Source: an archaeon
GTDB taxonomy: Archaea > Micrarchaeota > Micrarchaeia > Anstonellales > Anstonellaceae
NCBI GenBank assembly: GCA_020056635.1
Contig: JAGVHI010000020.1
Coordinates: 1-35,494 of the forward strand
Direction of reading: 5' to 3'
DNA: 35,494 bases
Shown here: positions 1-7,907 of the stretch, piece after piece
How the letters are laid out: every line of letters begins with the position of its first letter
Position numbering within the stretch: the first letter of the stretch is position 1
The notes under the pieces: generated by a model
Databases searched by the model: none
What the model was told of the DNA's origin: nothing
What the model saw: only the letters and a program-made list of their open reading frames with translations
Program-made: the position numbers and the translations under genes

Positions 1-1
1 T

Positions 2-439
2 GACTTGGCAGGATTGAGCAAGCTTGCATTTGATTCACAGCTTGAGTGGCTAGTCAGAGAAAAGGCTGCAAACAAGTACATTGAATTGTCTGACGACTAC
101 GAAGGGCTTCTGGGGATGGCACGAAGGGGGCCTGGCTCTGTACAGTCTAAAGCAGGAAACAAATGCCTGAGCATTTGCATTAGCGAGAATGATTTGACTG
201 GAATAAACAAGCTTGCCAATGATACACGGCTTGAGTATGATGTCAGAGAAAAGGCCCGGGCTGCCATAGAAAAGTTGCAAAAAGAATTGAGCCAGAAACC
301 AGGGATAAATCCACTTGCAGGAGACGGTTTGATTCTTTCAGACACCTCGTTTAAGCCAAACGGGCAAAGATGGATGAGGAATTTGGCGGTCAGGGTGAAG
401 GAAAAAACAACGCACATATTCCTCAAAAGAGTTGCTTAA
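2..439 (+). CDS. HEAT-like alpha-helical repeat protein, 5' truncated by the window edge
   Basis: The frame is open to the window start. Two related units are visible: DLAGLSKLAFDSQLEWLVREKAANKYIEL and DLTGINKLANDTRLEYDVREKARAAIEKL. Confidence 0.6.
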   Translation, partial: DLAGLSKLAFDSQLEWLVREKAANKYIELSDDYEGLLGMARRGPGSVQSKAGNKCLSICISENDLTGINKLANDTRLEYDVREKARAAIEKLQKELSQKPGINPLAGDGLILSDTSFKPNGQRWMRNLAVRVKEKTTHIFLKRVA

Positions 440-492
440 GCCAGATTGGCGTCCAAAGATACCTATATGGGAGGAGAAATTCACTTTGTGCA

Positions 493-716
493 CCATCTAC
501 GCTTAATCCCAAAAACTGCGCAGAAAGGCAAAGAGCGAATTTTCAATATTTCAATTTCTCGGATAGGAACACGAGAATTTAGGCGTCAAAACAGGCGCAA
601 GAAAAAGCCGAAAAATGCCTATTTTTCCCAGTTCCACCTACGCTTAATTTGTTCTCGCGCAAAGCTGCTCAATCATTCGAGAAAATACAGCAAAAATCCG
701 ATTTTACTGACGCCTA
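493..716. repeat. Structured non-coding region with direct and inverted repeats
   Basis: Direct repeat CCA[T/C]CTACGCTTAAT at 493-507 and 634-648. TTCTCG...CGAGAA stem pairs at 556-561/572-577 and 652-657/678-683. Inverted TAGGCGTCA (580-588) / TGACGCCTA (708-716). Confidence 0.6.
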
Positions 717-757
717 GCTTACTCCATATAATATATATGTAATATATCGCGACTACA

Positions 758-1621
758 CTACCTTCTGAATAGTTTTCTTAATGTTTCCCTAATCATCCCC
801 CTAGTGATTACAACCCCATAATGCGAATACTTATACTTCAAAGTCCGTTTTGTAACAAGGATGAAGGACTTATCGTATTCTTTTTGATAATAGGCAAACT
901 TCTTCTCAAGCCAGTCCGGCTGCCTAGATAAGTTCTTGCCAGTCTCGACATCAAAGCAGTAATGCTTGTTCTGGTGCTCCACGACCAAATCTGGGCCATT
1001 TGTCACGTTCATCTCAATTACTTTGCCGTATCTTTTGAGTTCAGCCTCCAGAAGGTAACAGAAGAAGGCATGAACCAAGCTCTCGTTATATCTGGGTTTT
1101 AGCCAGTAATAAGACGCGCCAGAGGTTCCAAAAGGGCTTATTTTCAACGCGCGGTAGCCCTTGGTAAAGAGAGCTTCCTTTTGCCTAAAGGTAAGGTTGC
1201 TCCCCAAATGCAGATTTGCCTCAAGGTCGTATTCCTCCTTTTTGGGCTCTTCTTTCTCATCATCCAGAGCCGTTTCAGGCACTCTTTGGCGCTCAAGCCT
1301 GCGCCATTCCCTCTGCCTCTCGCGCTTTTCTGCCAATTCCCTTTCATGCTCCAATCTCCTTCGTTCTTCCTCCTGCTTTAGCTCCGCCTGGTTCCTCTCG
1401 TACATTTTCCGTAATTCCTCCGGCGTTGGCTTTTTCTCAGGTTCTGGGAAATAAGAGCGAAACTTGTCGTAAATCCATATCGCAAGCAGTACGATTCCAT
1501 ACCCTATTACAAAGGGGAGTAAGATTAGGCCTACAAATCCGACTGCCGCAAGCCCAAGTACGCACCCGATAATGACGAGTGAGCCCTTGACCAGTAGCTC
1601 AAGGGTGTTCTCCATACTCAT
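758..1621 (-). CDS. Membrane-anchored coiled-coil protein with C-terminal PD-(D/E)XK-like nuclease domain
   Basis: Hydrophobic N-terminus, long K/E/R coiled-coil, then C-terminal NGPDLVVEHQNKHYCFDVETGK followed by FILVTKRTL. This resembles the PD...(D/E)xK core. It starts 2 nt after the integrase stop. Confidence 0.65.
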   Translation of the reverse strand: MSMENTLELLVKGSLVIIGCVLGLAAVGFVGLILLPFVIGYGIVLLAIWIYDKFRSYFPEPEKKPTPEELRKMYERNQAELKQEEERRRLEHERELAEKRERQREWRRLERQRVPETALDDEKEEPKKEEYDLEANLHLGSNLTFRQKEALFTKGYRALKISPFGTSGASYYWLKPRYNESLVHAFFCYLLEAELKRYGKVIEMNVTNGPDLVVEHQNKHYCFDVETGKNLSRQPDWLEKKFAYYQKEYDKSFILVTKRTLKYKYSHYGVVITRGMIRETLRKLFRR

Positions 1622-1623
1622 GC

Positions 1624-2823
1624 CTAACCACCCAAGAGAGTTTTGTCAAGCCCTTTCTCAATCACCTTCCTTGCAAGAAATTCCTTTACTTCCGGGTCTT
1701 GGAATAATGCGTTCATCAAGTCGTTTCCCTGCTTGTTGTAATCCTGAATTAGCACTCGCTCATCGAACGGGTTGCCGCATTTCCCGCAAAACGATTGGGT
1801 TGGTGAATTGCGCTCCTTGCAACGGGAACAAATTCTCAAATCCAGTTTTGGCTCTTTTTCAATAGGTTTATCCTTCAGAGAATACATCTGCAAAAGGGTA
1901 GAATCTACATCCCGCCCGGACAAATGAACGTAAGTTGCTGCCATTTCGCTTCCCTGCGTCCATCCAAAATACTCTTTCATTTGCGCTTCCGTTAGCTTTG
2001 AGGCTAGGGACGTTGCCCTCGAATGCCTGAAAAGATGCGGGTAAATGCGTTTCCTTATTCCGCTTACCTTGCTTGCCCTGCGCAGCATGGCAAGAATCGA
2101 AGGATAAGCGCATGGAATGGGCTGATATCTTGCAAGCCTGGCAGGCCAGAGCGGAGCGTCCGGGTTGCCCTTGTCCGGGTGTTCCTGCAACCACTGGCTC
2201 AGTATCTGGACGCTTGCAATTATGCGAACCCGGCGGCTTCCGGTCTTGCCATTTACAATCAAAACAGCCCCATAATTGTCAAACTGGACATTCCTGAGCT
2301 TGAGGTATAGCAACTCACCGATTCTGCATCCAGACTCGTATAATAGCAAAATAAGCGCCTTATCACGCGAATTGGTGGTTGAGTTGGCTATTTTTTGTGC
2401 TTCCTCAACAGTCAATAATTCCTCTGGCAATTTATGCGCCTTGTTGCCAAGTCTCGGCTTGAGCCATTTTATGACTTTGGGAAATTCCTCATCTTTTCCG
2501 AGAAGCCACTTATAGAACATTTTGAGAACAATTTTGAAGTCGTAGCGGGTATATTCGGCATAGTTTTTTGAGTCGAGGTCTGTAACCAGCCGGATCAAGT
2601 CCATTTTCGTAGCTGTTGAAAAATCCTTGTTGAGCCATTGCGCAAGCAGGCGAACGCAGTACATACATTTTACAACCCGCAGTTTTCCCGAGCCTTTGGC
2701 AAGTCGCATCCGTGCGAAATTCTCAATTTGAGTTTTGGCTTTCGCAGGCAAGGCAGATTTTTTCAATCTTCCAAGCTCCTGCTCAAAGTTCGTTTGCGAT
2801 TTGTACATAACGTATTCATTCAA
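1624..2823 (-). CDS. Tyrosine recombinase/integrase with C-terminal zinc ribbon
   Basis: Catalytic motifs: ESGCRIGELLYLKL (R), NGKTGSRRVRI (K), HLFRHSRATSLA (HxxR) and TYVHLSGRD (Y). C-terminal CSRC...CGKC zinc ribbon. TTG start. Confidence 0.93.
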   Translation of the reverse strand: MNEYVMYKSQTNFEQELGRLKKSALPAKAKTQIENFARMRLAKGSGKLRVVKCMYCVRLLAQWLNKDFSTATKMDLIRLVTDLDSKNYAEYTRYDFKIVLKMFYKWLLGKDEEFPKVIKWLKPRLGNKAHKLPEELLTVEEAQKIANSTTNSRDKALILLLYESGCRIGELLYLKLRNVQFDNYGAVLIVNGKTGSRRVRIIASVQILSQWLQEHPDKGNPDAPLWPARLARYQPIPCAYPSILAMLRRASKVSGIRKRIYPHLFRHSRATSLASKLTEAQMKEYFGWTQGSEMAATYVHLSGRDVDSTLLQMYSLKDKPIEKEPKLDLRICSRCKERNSPTQSFCGKCGNPFDERVLIQDYNKQGNDLMNALFQDPEVKEFLARKVIEKGLDKTLLGG

Positions 2824-2940
2824 GGGCTCACCTCACGGAGAGCCCCCTGTCCTGCTCAAAGTAGTATATATAGTTAGGCGAGACAAGCAACGAGGTCAGA
2901 CTCAGGTGATTGACGAGGTAGGCATGATGCTTCTTTTTCA

Positions 2941-2992
2941 TGCCAGTATTATTTGGCAAGGTCTTCTTTATGGTTAGTGCCTAATTCGGCAC
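2941..2992. promoter_or_regulatory. Two small adjacent hairpins/imperfect palindromes upstream of the integrase operon and the GNAT gene
   Basis: TGCCA-N8-TGGCA (2941-2958) and GTGCCTAATTCGGCAC (2977-2992), the latter followed by TTTT. Confidence 0.35.
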
Positions 2993-3077
2993 TTTTGTGC
3001 CTGGTTTACTAGTTGCGGATTGACATTTTATGGAAAAGGAGTAAAAACCTCATAGATGAAAAGCCTGAAAGGGTGTT

Positions 3078-3557
3078 ATGATGCGACCCAAGCTGCGAGA
3101 ACAGAACATCAAAATACGAAAATTCCGAGTAAGCGATGCGTCAAAAGTGAGCAGATTAGTTCGTGGAACTCTCAAAACGGTAAATGCACGCGAATATCCG
3201 AAGAAAACAATTCAAATGTTTGTGAAGTATTTTTCCGCACAAAATATTAAGAAAGACTCCAAGACTGATTCAATCTATCTGGCGTTTGCAGGCAGCAAAC
3301 TTGTCGGCTGCGGCAAGGTTTCCAGAGAAAATTGGATTGGAATGTTATTTCTAAAACCGAGATATATCGGCAAGGGAATCGGGGCTCTGCTTCTTTCCCA
3401 ACTTGAAAAGGCGGCAAAAAAGCACAAAACCAAGGCAATTCATGCTAATTCGGCTCCTGGTGCACTGAGATTCTACATAAAACACGGCTTCAAGAAAGTG
3501 AAAAAAATCAAGAAAGATACTGGCGGAATAGCTTATGTTGTGAAGAAGAAATTATGA
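3078..3557 (+). CDS. GNAT family N-acetyltransferase
   Basis: KIRKFRVSDASKVSRLVR at the N-terminus, LKPRYIGKGIGALLLSQLEKAAKK (acetyl-CoA-binding R/QxxGxG/A-like), then HANSAPGALRFYIKHGFKKVKK. Confidence 0.85.
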   Translation: MMRPKLREQNIKIRKFRVSDASKVSRLVRGTLKTVNAREYPKKTIQMFVKYFSAQNIKKDSKTDSIYLAFAGSKLVGCGKVSRENWIGMLFLKPRYIGKGIGALLLSQLEKAAKKHKTKAIHANSAPGALRFYIKHGFKKVKKIKKDTGGIAYVVKKKL

Positions 3558-3636
3558 AATCGGGTTAGGCTGGTTTGACGCAGGGGCAGCCGTGCATTGA
3601 CAAAAGACAGCGGTACACCTATAGTATCATACAAGA

Positions 3637-3805
3637 TGCAGGGGGAGAGATTTGAACTCTCGAACTCCTAAGAGGCAGGGTATCTTACCCATATTCTTGA
3701 AATTCTTTCTTTTGGGGGTGAAACCCTCACTTCTTTTCTTTCTTCGAAAGAAAAGAGATATGGGTCCTAAGCCCTGCGCATTTGACCAGGCTTTGCTACC
3801 CCTGC
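3637..3805 (-). tRNA. tRNA-Leu (anticodon UAG) containing an 84-nt archaeal intron; CCA not encoded
   Basis: Acceptor GCAGGGG/CCCCTGC, D arm GCA...TGC, anticodon stem CAGGG/CCCTG with loop CUUAGGA, long variable arm CUC-UUAG-GAG, T arm GAGAG-TTCAAAT-CTCTC, discriminator A. Exons 3805-3766 and 3681-3637 give an 85-nt class II tRNA. Confidence 0.92.
3682..3765 (-). other. tRNA-Leu intron at position 37/38 (BHB type)
   Basis: Canonical hBHBh: helix CAGGG/CCCTG, 3-nt bulge AT^A, 4-bp helix CTTA/TAAG, 3-nt bulge GG^A, helix CCCATAT/ATATGGG. Internal 11-bp hairpin at 3732-3756. Confidence 0.92.
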
Positions 3806-3849
3806 GGCATTATTCTGGAAAAAGAGGTTAATTAACCGTTCTACAATAC

Positions 3850-4914
3850 TCAAATCTCAATGGTCTTGTCGCACATTTCTTCTACTTCCTTGAGCAATAC
3901 CTTGTCTGCACTCTTGTCTGTAAGGAGCAGGCAGCCTGCCCCAGTCGCCCGCGCGTCTGTTAGCAGCCTGTGCAGGAATCTTGCGAATAGCTCCCTGTCA
4001 TTGTATATCATCATGGTGGAGACCGAATCAAGCAGTACGAACCTGTCCCCTGGTATCCGATTTAGCGCTTCTTTGACTGATATTGCAATGCTTGATAGGT
4101 TCGAAACATTTCCAATGTAGCGTACCCACTCATTTTTTCCAACTCCGGATTTTGAAATGCAATCAACCACAAGCACCTTGCCAAAATCGATCCCATTGGC
4201 CCCATACTCATGCAACAGGGTTGTATACGGCCTGTTTGCTGAGATAACTATGACCTTGTGGAATTTTTCGGAAAGCAACTTCACCGCAGCAAGGTGCAGC
4301 TTGAGCAGGCTGTCTGAATCAGCTTTGAGCAGTGCGCATCCTTTGTCCGGCACATCCAACAGCTCCTTTTCCATCCTCTCTTCAAACGCAATCCTCCTGC
4401 TCGGCTGTTCCTCAACCTCTACTGCTTCCGCTTCACCTGCAGGAACATTCCGCTCAAGCATAGTTTCATATATCTCCGTGTTTTCGTGCGCAGCATTCGG
4501 CTGAACCCTTGCTTCCCTTGAAAATACCGCATCATATATCTCGGGCTTGTAAACCGGTACCTCGATGACTTTCGCCGCAAGCCCGCGCTTTTGCAAATCA
4601 AGCTGGAGCAACTGCGGGTCAACTGGATGATAATGGGTTATCGCAATCACGTCCGGCTTTTGCTCGATTATCCTCTCAAGTGCATCAGTCGTGCTCCCAA
4701 GCATTACTTCATCAGCAATGCCCAGCAGCCTTACAAGCTCGATACGCTCCTTTTCAGGAAGCTGGAACCGGATCGGGAATTTCCAAGCTGTTTTGTCTGG
4801 CGAAACTACCACTATAAGGCGGTCACCGAGCTTTTTTGCCTCCTGCAAGTAGTGAATATTCCCCGGGTGGAGCCCGTCGAATGCCCCGAATGCCATTATT
4901 GTTTTCCCAGCCAA
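3850..4914 (-). CDS. Cytidylyltransferase (FAD synthase RibL-like) domain fused to a RecA/KaiC-like domain without a clear Walker A
   Basis: N-terminus MAFGAFDGLHPGNIHYLQEAKKLGDRLIVVVSPD; FQLPEKERIELVRLLGIADEVMLG. C-terminal half has a Walker B-like RFVLLDSVSTMMIYND. Confidence 0.75.
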   Translation of the reverse strand: MAGKTIMAFGAFDGLHPGNIHYLQEAKKLGDRLIVVVSPDKTAWKFPIRFQLPEKERIELVRLLGIADEVMLGSTTDALERIIEQKPDVIAITHYHPVDPQLLQLDLQKRGLAAKVIEVPVYKPEIYDAVFSREARVQPNAAHENTEIYETMLERNVPAGEAEAVEVEEQPSRRIAFEERMEKELLDVPDKGCALLKADSDSLLKLHLAAVKLLSEKFHKVIVISANRPYTTLLHEYGANGIDFGKVLVVDCISKSGVGKNEWVRYIGNVSNLSSIAISVKEALNRIPGDRFVLLDSVSTMMIYNDRELFARFLHRLLTDARATGAGCLLLTDKSADKVLLKEVEEMCDKTIEI

Positions 4915-5022
4915 GCAAGCTCACCGGCAGGAGATGCTTTTGGCTGGAATATAAACTAATGCCAAGAGGTTGCCATGGGCTATACCACCTGGCATTTTGG
5001 AAAAAGAAGCAATCCGCCCATT

Positions 5023-5592
5023 CTAGGGAAGCGCAGCTTCGACCATCGGCATCAGCCTTTCTGCATGGGACTTCTGAGTTGTTGCCTCCCTGTGCTTGCC
5101 AACGCTTTGCAATGCAACAGACGCCCTGGAATGCGCGTGGACTGCCATCCCGTGCTCCTCTGCCTGCCTAAAGCACTTGCCTGCCATAGCAAGGTGCGAT
5201 GCAGCACGCTCCACAAGGTTCTTTGCCTTTGCAGGGTCCTTGGCAATCTCAGCAGCCTTCGTATATTCGTCCGCCGCGCTAAGCCGGAGCATCCCAACCT
5301 GCATCGGCTCATTGCACACCTGTGCAGCAACCCCGTATGCGCATGCAGCGCTTGAATGGTCGCCCCTCTGTGCAAACACCTCTCCTGCAGCCGCGTAATC
5401 AAGCCAGTTTTTTTCCCCACCGTTCACGCTTGCGCAAAATACAGAAGGCTTTGCAATACTGGTTGTTTTTACAGCAAGCCACAACTGCGCCTCCATCCTT
5501 TGCCTGGCCTGGTTCGCATTCCCGTTTGCCTGCTGCCCATTGTGTATATTGGCTCTCGTTTTTTCCATCCTATTACCTCCTCTAAGCATCAA
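5023..5592 (-). CDS. TPR/SNAP-like alpha-helical repeat protein, unknown function
   Basis: Ala-rich helical pattern YAAAGEVFAQRGDHSSAACAYGVAAQ...HLAMAGKCFRQAEEHGMAVHAHSRAS. The true start may be the internal MEKTRANI. Confidence 0.65.
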   Translation of the reverse strand: MMLRGGNRMEKTRANIHNGQQANGNANQARQRMEAQLWLAVKTTSIAKPSVFCASVNGGEKNWLDYAAAGEVFAQRGDHSSAACAYGVAAQVCNEPMQVGMLRLSAADEYTKAAEIAKDPAKAKNLVERAASHLAMAGKCFRQAEEHGMAVHAHSRASVALQSVGKHREATTQKSHAERLMPMVEAALP

Positions 5593-5664
5593 TTATTCTA
5601 ATCCTTGATTGTTAATCTTCTGACACTGGCTCTTTATTAAACTGCCTGCCTCAACCCCTATTTG

Positions 5665-6204
5665 ATGGCAAAGATTTATACTCGCACTGGGGATGGCGGG
5701 GAAACAGGCCTTTTGGGCGGGGTTAGGATTGAGAAGGATGCACCCCGTATTGAGGCAATCGGCTCGGTGGATGAAGTAAATGCATCCATAGGCATGGCGC
5801 GAGCCTATTGCAAGGAACCTAAAGTAGGGGCGATTTTAGGCGCAATTCAGTCCGAACTGTTTGACATAGGCGCGGAGCTTGCATCCCCTCACAAGCCAGC
5901 TGCATTCCACACTGACAAAGCCGCAGAGCTTGAGCAATTGATAGACAGGTTCGATTCAGAGCTTGAGGAGCTGACGCAATTCATTTTGCCTGATGGGAGC
6001 ATTCTAGGCTCCAGCCTGCACCTTGCAAGAGTAGTTTGCAGGCGCGCTGAAAGAAGGGTGATTGCGCTTTCGCGCAAGGAAAAACTGAACCCGGCAATCA
6101 AAATCTACCTAAATAGATTGGGAGATTTGCTATTTGTGCTTGCAAGGTATGCGAACAAGAAAGCGGGGATAACTGAAGAGGTTTGGAAAAAAGGCACTGG
6201 ATAG
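5665..6204 (+). CDS. Cob(I)yrinic acid a,c-diamide adenosyltransferase, PduO/MMAB type
   Basis: KIYTRTGDGGETGLLGG N-terminal signature, GSVDEVNASIGMAR, LHLARVVCRRAERRV, YLNRLGDLLFVLARYAN. Confidence 0.93.
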   Translation: MAKIYTRTGDGGETGLLGGVRIEKDAPRIEAIGSVDEVNASIGMARAYCKEPKVGAILGAIQSELFDIGAELASPHKPAAFHTDKAAELEQLIDRFDSELEELTQFILPDGSILGSSLHLARVVCRRAERRVIALSRKEKLNPAIKIYLNRLGDLLFVLARYANKKAGITEEVWKKGTG

Positions 6205-6267
6205 GGGGTTATTTTTTAAACCCTCTTGGGCATAATAGACGATAACAATGCATATTTTCCCGCATTA

Positions 6268-6283
6268 CCATTCAATCGAATGG
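6268..6283 (+). promoter_or_regulatory. Hairpin immediately 5' of the L1 Shine-Dalgarno; candidate leader element
   Basis: CCATTC-AATC-GAATGG perfect 6-bp stem, directly followed by GAGGGG and the ATG at 6295. Confidence 0.3.
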
Positions 6284-6294
6284 GAGGGGCTTAG

Positions 6295-6933
6295 ATGGAC
6301 AAGAAGAAAATAGTAGATGCGCTAACAAAGGCGCTCGAGGACAAGGGAAAGCGCAAATTCTCCCAGTCAGTGGAATTCATAATGAATTTTAGGGGAGTCG
6401 ATTTCACCAAGCCCGAGCACAGGCTCAACATTGATATTGCGCTTCCGAAAGGGAAGGGAAAGGAGCTAAGGATAATTGTTTTTGCGGACGGGCAGCTTGC
6501 GGTGGATGCAAAGAACGCGGGGCTTGAAGTGGTCGGCGGCGCCCAAATCCCATCAATGGCTGCAAACAAGAAGGATTTGAAGAAGCTTGCAAAGCAGTCC
6601 GAGTTCCTTTCGCAGCCCAACCTCATGACAGTGGTTGGTAAAAACCTAGGCCAGGTGCTTGGCACTATGGGAAAGCTGCCAAAGCCGGTTGCCGGATTGG
6701 GCGTTCCGGTAATAACCGAGGCTGCAAAGCAGGCAAGGACAAGGGTAAGGATGGCGTCAAAAGGCAAATACCTGCCGGTTGCGCAGTGCCTGGTGGGAAC
6801 CGAGGCAATGAACATCGAGGATTTGGCTGAGAACATTGATGCGGTTTATGAAAAAGTGAAGGCAAAGGTCACAGAGCCCAACATAAAATCGGCGTTCGTG
6901 AAGCTCACGATGGGCAAGCCGGTCAAAATTTGA
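6295..6933 (+). CDS. rpl1: 50S ribosomal protein L1 (uL1)
   Basis: Archaeal L1 features: FIMNFRGVDFTKPEHRLNIDIALPKGKGK, LGTMGKLPKPV; strong upstream SD GGGAGGGG. Confidence 0.95.
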   Translation: MDKKKIVDALTKALEDKGKRKFSQSVEFIMNFRGVDFTKPEHRLNIDIALPKGKGKELRIIVFADGQLAVDAKNAGLEVVGGAQIPSMAANKKDLKKLAKQSEFLSQPNLMTVVGKNLGQVLGTMGKLPKPVAGLGVPVITEAAKQARTRVRMASKGKYLPVAQCLVGTEAMNIEDLAENIDAVYEKVKAKVTEPNIKSAFVKLTMGKPVKI

Positions 6934-6944
6934 TGGTGAAACTT

Positions 6945-7874
6945 ATGGCTACAAAACGGACAATCAGCAAGGAATCGCACGGGCATCTCCGAGAGGGTAT
7001 AAAGCAGAAGGCCGATGCGGCAGAAAAGCTTGCAGGCGAAATCAAAGGGGCAAAAGTGCTTGCGCTTGTGGACTTGAGGCATTTGCCGGACAGGATACTT
7101 CAGAAAACCAAGAAGCAATTGCGTGGAAAGGCAAAATTCGTGATTGCAAAGAACACGGTGCTAAAGCGCGCAATCGAGAAATCGGGGAAAGGGAAGAAAA
7201 TTGCAGAGCTTCTCACAAGCCCCTCCTCGCTCGTGCTAACTGACATGACTCCGTACGAGCTGTTCAAGTTCTTCAAGCACAACAAGCAGAAAGTTGCAGC
7301 GAAACCCGGGCAGGTAGCACCGTTTGATATTATTGTGCATGAAGGGGAGACAGATTTGCCCCCTGGCCCTGCATTGTCCGAACTGAAAACCGCAGGCATA
7401 CAGGCGCAGGTGAAAGCAGGCAAAATCGTGATTGCGAAGGACTCGACTGTTGCAAAATCGGGCGCAAAAATTTCCGGGATGATTGCAAAAGCATTGCAAA
7501 AGCTGGGAGTGCTTCCGTTCGAAACAGGCGTTTCGATGCTTGCGGCTGACGAGAAAGGGGATTTCTACATGGCGGAAGTGCTCAACATAGACGAGGCGCA
7601 GCTCTCGGGCGACCTGAAGGCTGCTCTTGCGGATGCGATGAACCTGTCAATAAACGCATCCTACCCGACTGATGCAAACATCACAATACTGCTCTCCAGC
7701 GCGTATCGGCAGGCCGATTCGCTTGCTAAGAACGGTGGTCTGTACTCCGAAGTATCGATGGAGTCGCTTCTGGCTACCGCAATCAGGCAGGCAAACGGGT
7801 TGCCAGCGACAGTGATTCCCCCGAGCGGGAATACTGCCGTCGAGTCAGGCTCGCCGGAGAACAAAGGCAGTTGA
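6945..7874 (+). CDS. rplP0: 50S ribosomal stalk protein L10 (uL10/P0)
   Basis: LVDLRHLPDRILQKTKKQLRGKAKFVIAKNTVLKRAI, TPYELFKFFKHNKQKVAAKPGQVAPFDIIVHEGETDLPPGPALSELKTAGIQAQVKAGKIVI. Listed from the first ATG matching MATKRT; the ORF is open from 6930. Confidence 0.95.
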   Translation: MATKRTISKESHGHLREGIKQKADAAEKLAGEIKGAKVLALVDLRHLPDRILQKTKKQLRGKAKFVIAKNTVLKRAIEKSGKGKKIAELLTSPSSLVLTDMTPYELFKFFKHNKQKVAAKPGQVAPFDIIVHEGETDLPPGPALSELKTAGIQAQVKAGKIVIAKDSTVAKSGAKISGMIAKALQKLGVLPFETGVSMLAADEKGDFYMAEVLNIDEAQLSGDLKAALADAMNLSINASYPTDANITILLSSAYRQADSLAKNGGLYSEVSMESLLATAIRQANGLPATVIPPSGNTAVESGSPENKGS

Positions 7875-7907
7875 AACATGAATAGTTGGACTGAAGGAGG
7901 TAATTGT

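Noticed and set aside
446-742. 98-aa ORF in the left non-coding region
   Set aside because: Basic, motif-free translation that tracks the DNA direct repeats (HHLRLIPK/FHLRLICSR), so the structured repeat explanation is better.
1161-1572. Plus-strand ORFs antisense to the nuclease gene
   Set aside because: Shadow ORFs of the K/E/R-rich coiled-coil coding sequence; Ser/Phe/Leu-rich composition with no motif.
3570-3600. GCAGGGGCAGCC near the tRNA as a possible att copy
   Set aside because: Only about 8 nt match the tRNA 3' end, so it is too short to support an att site.
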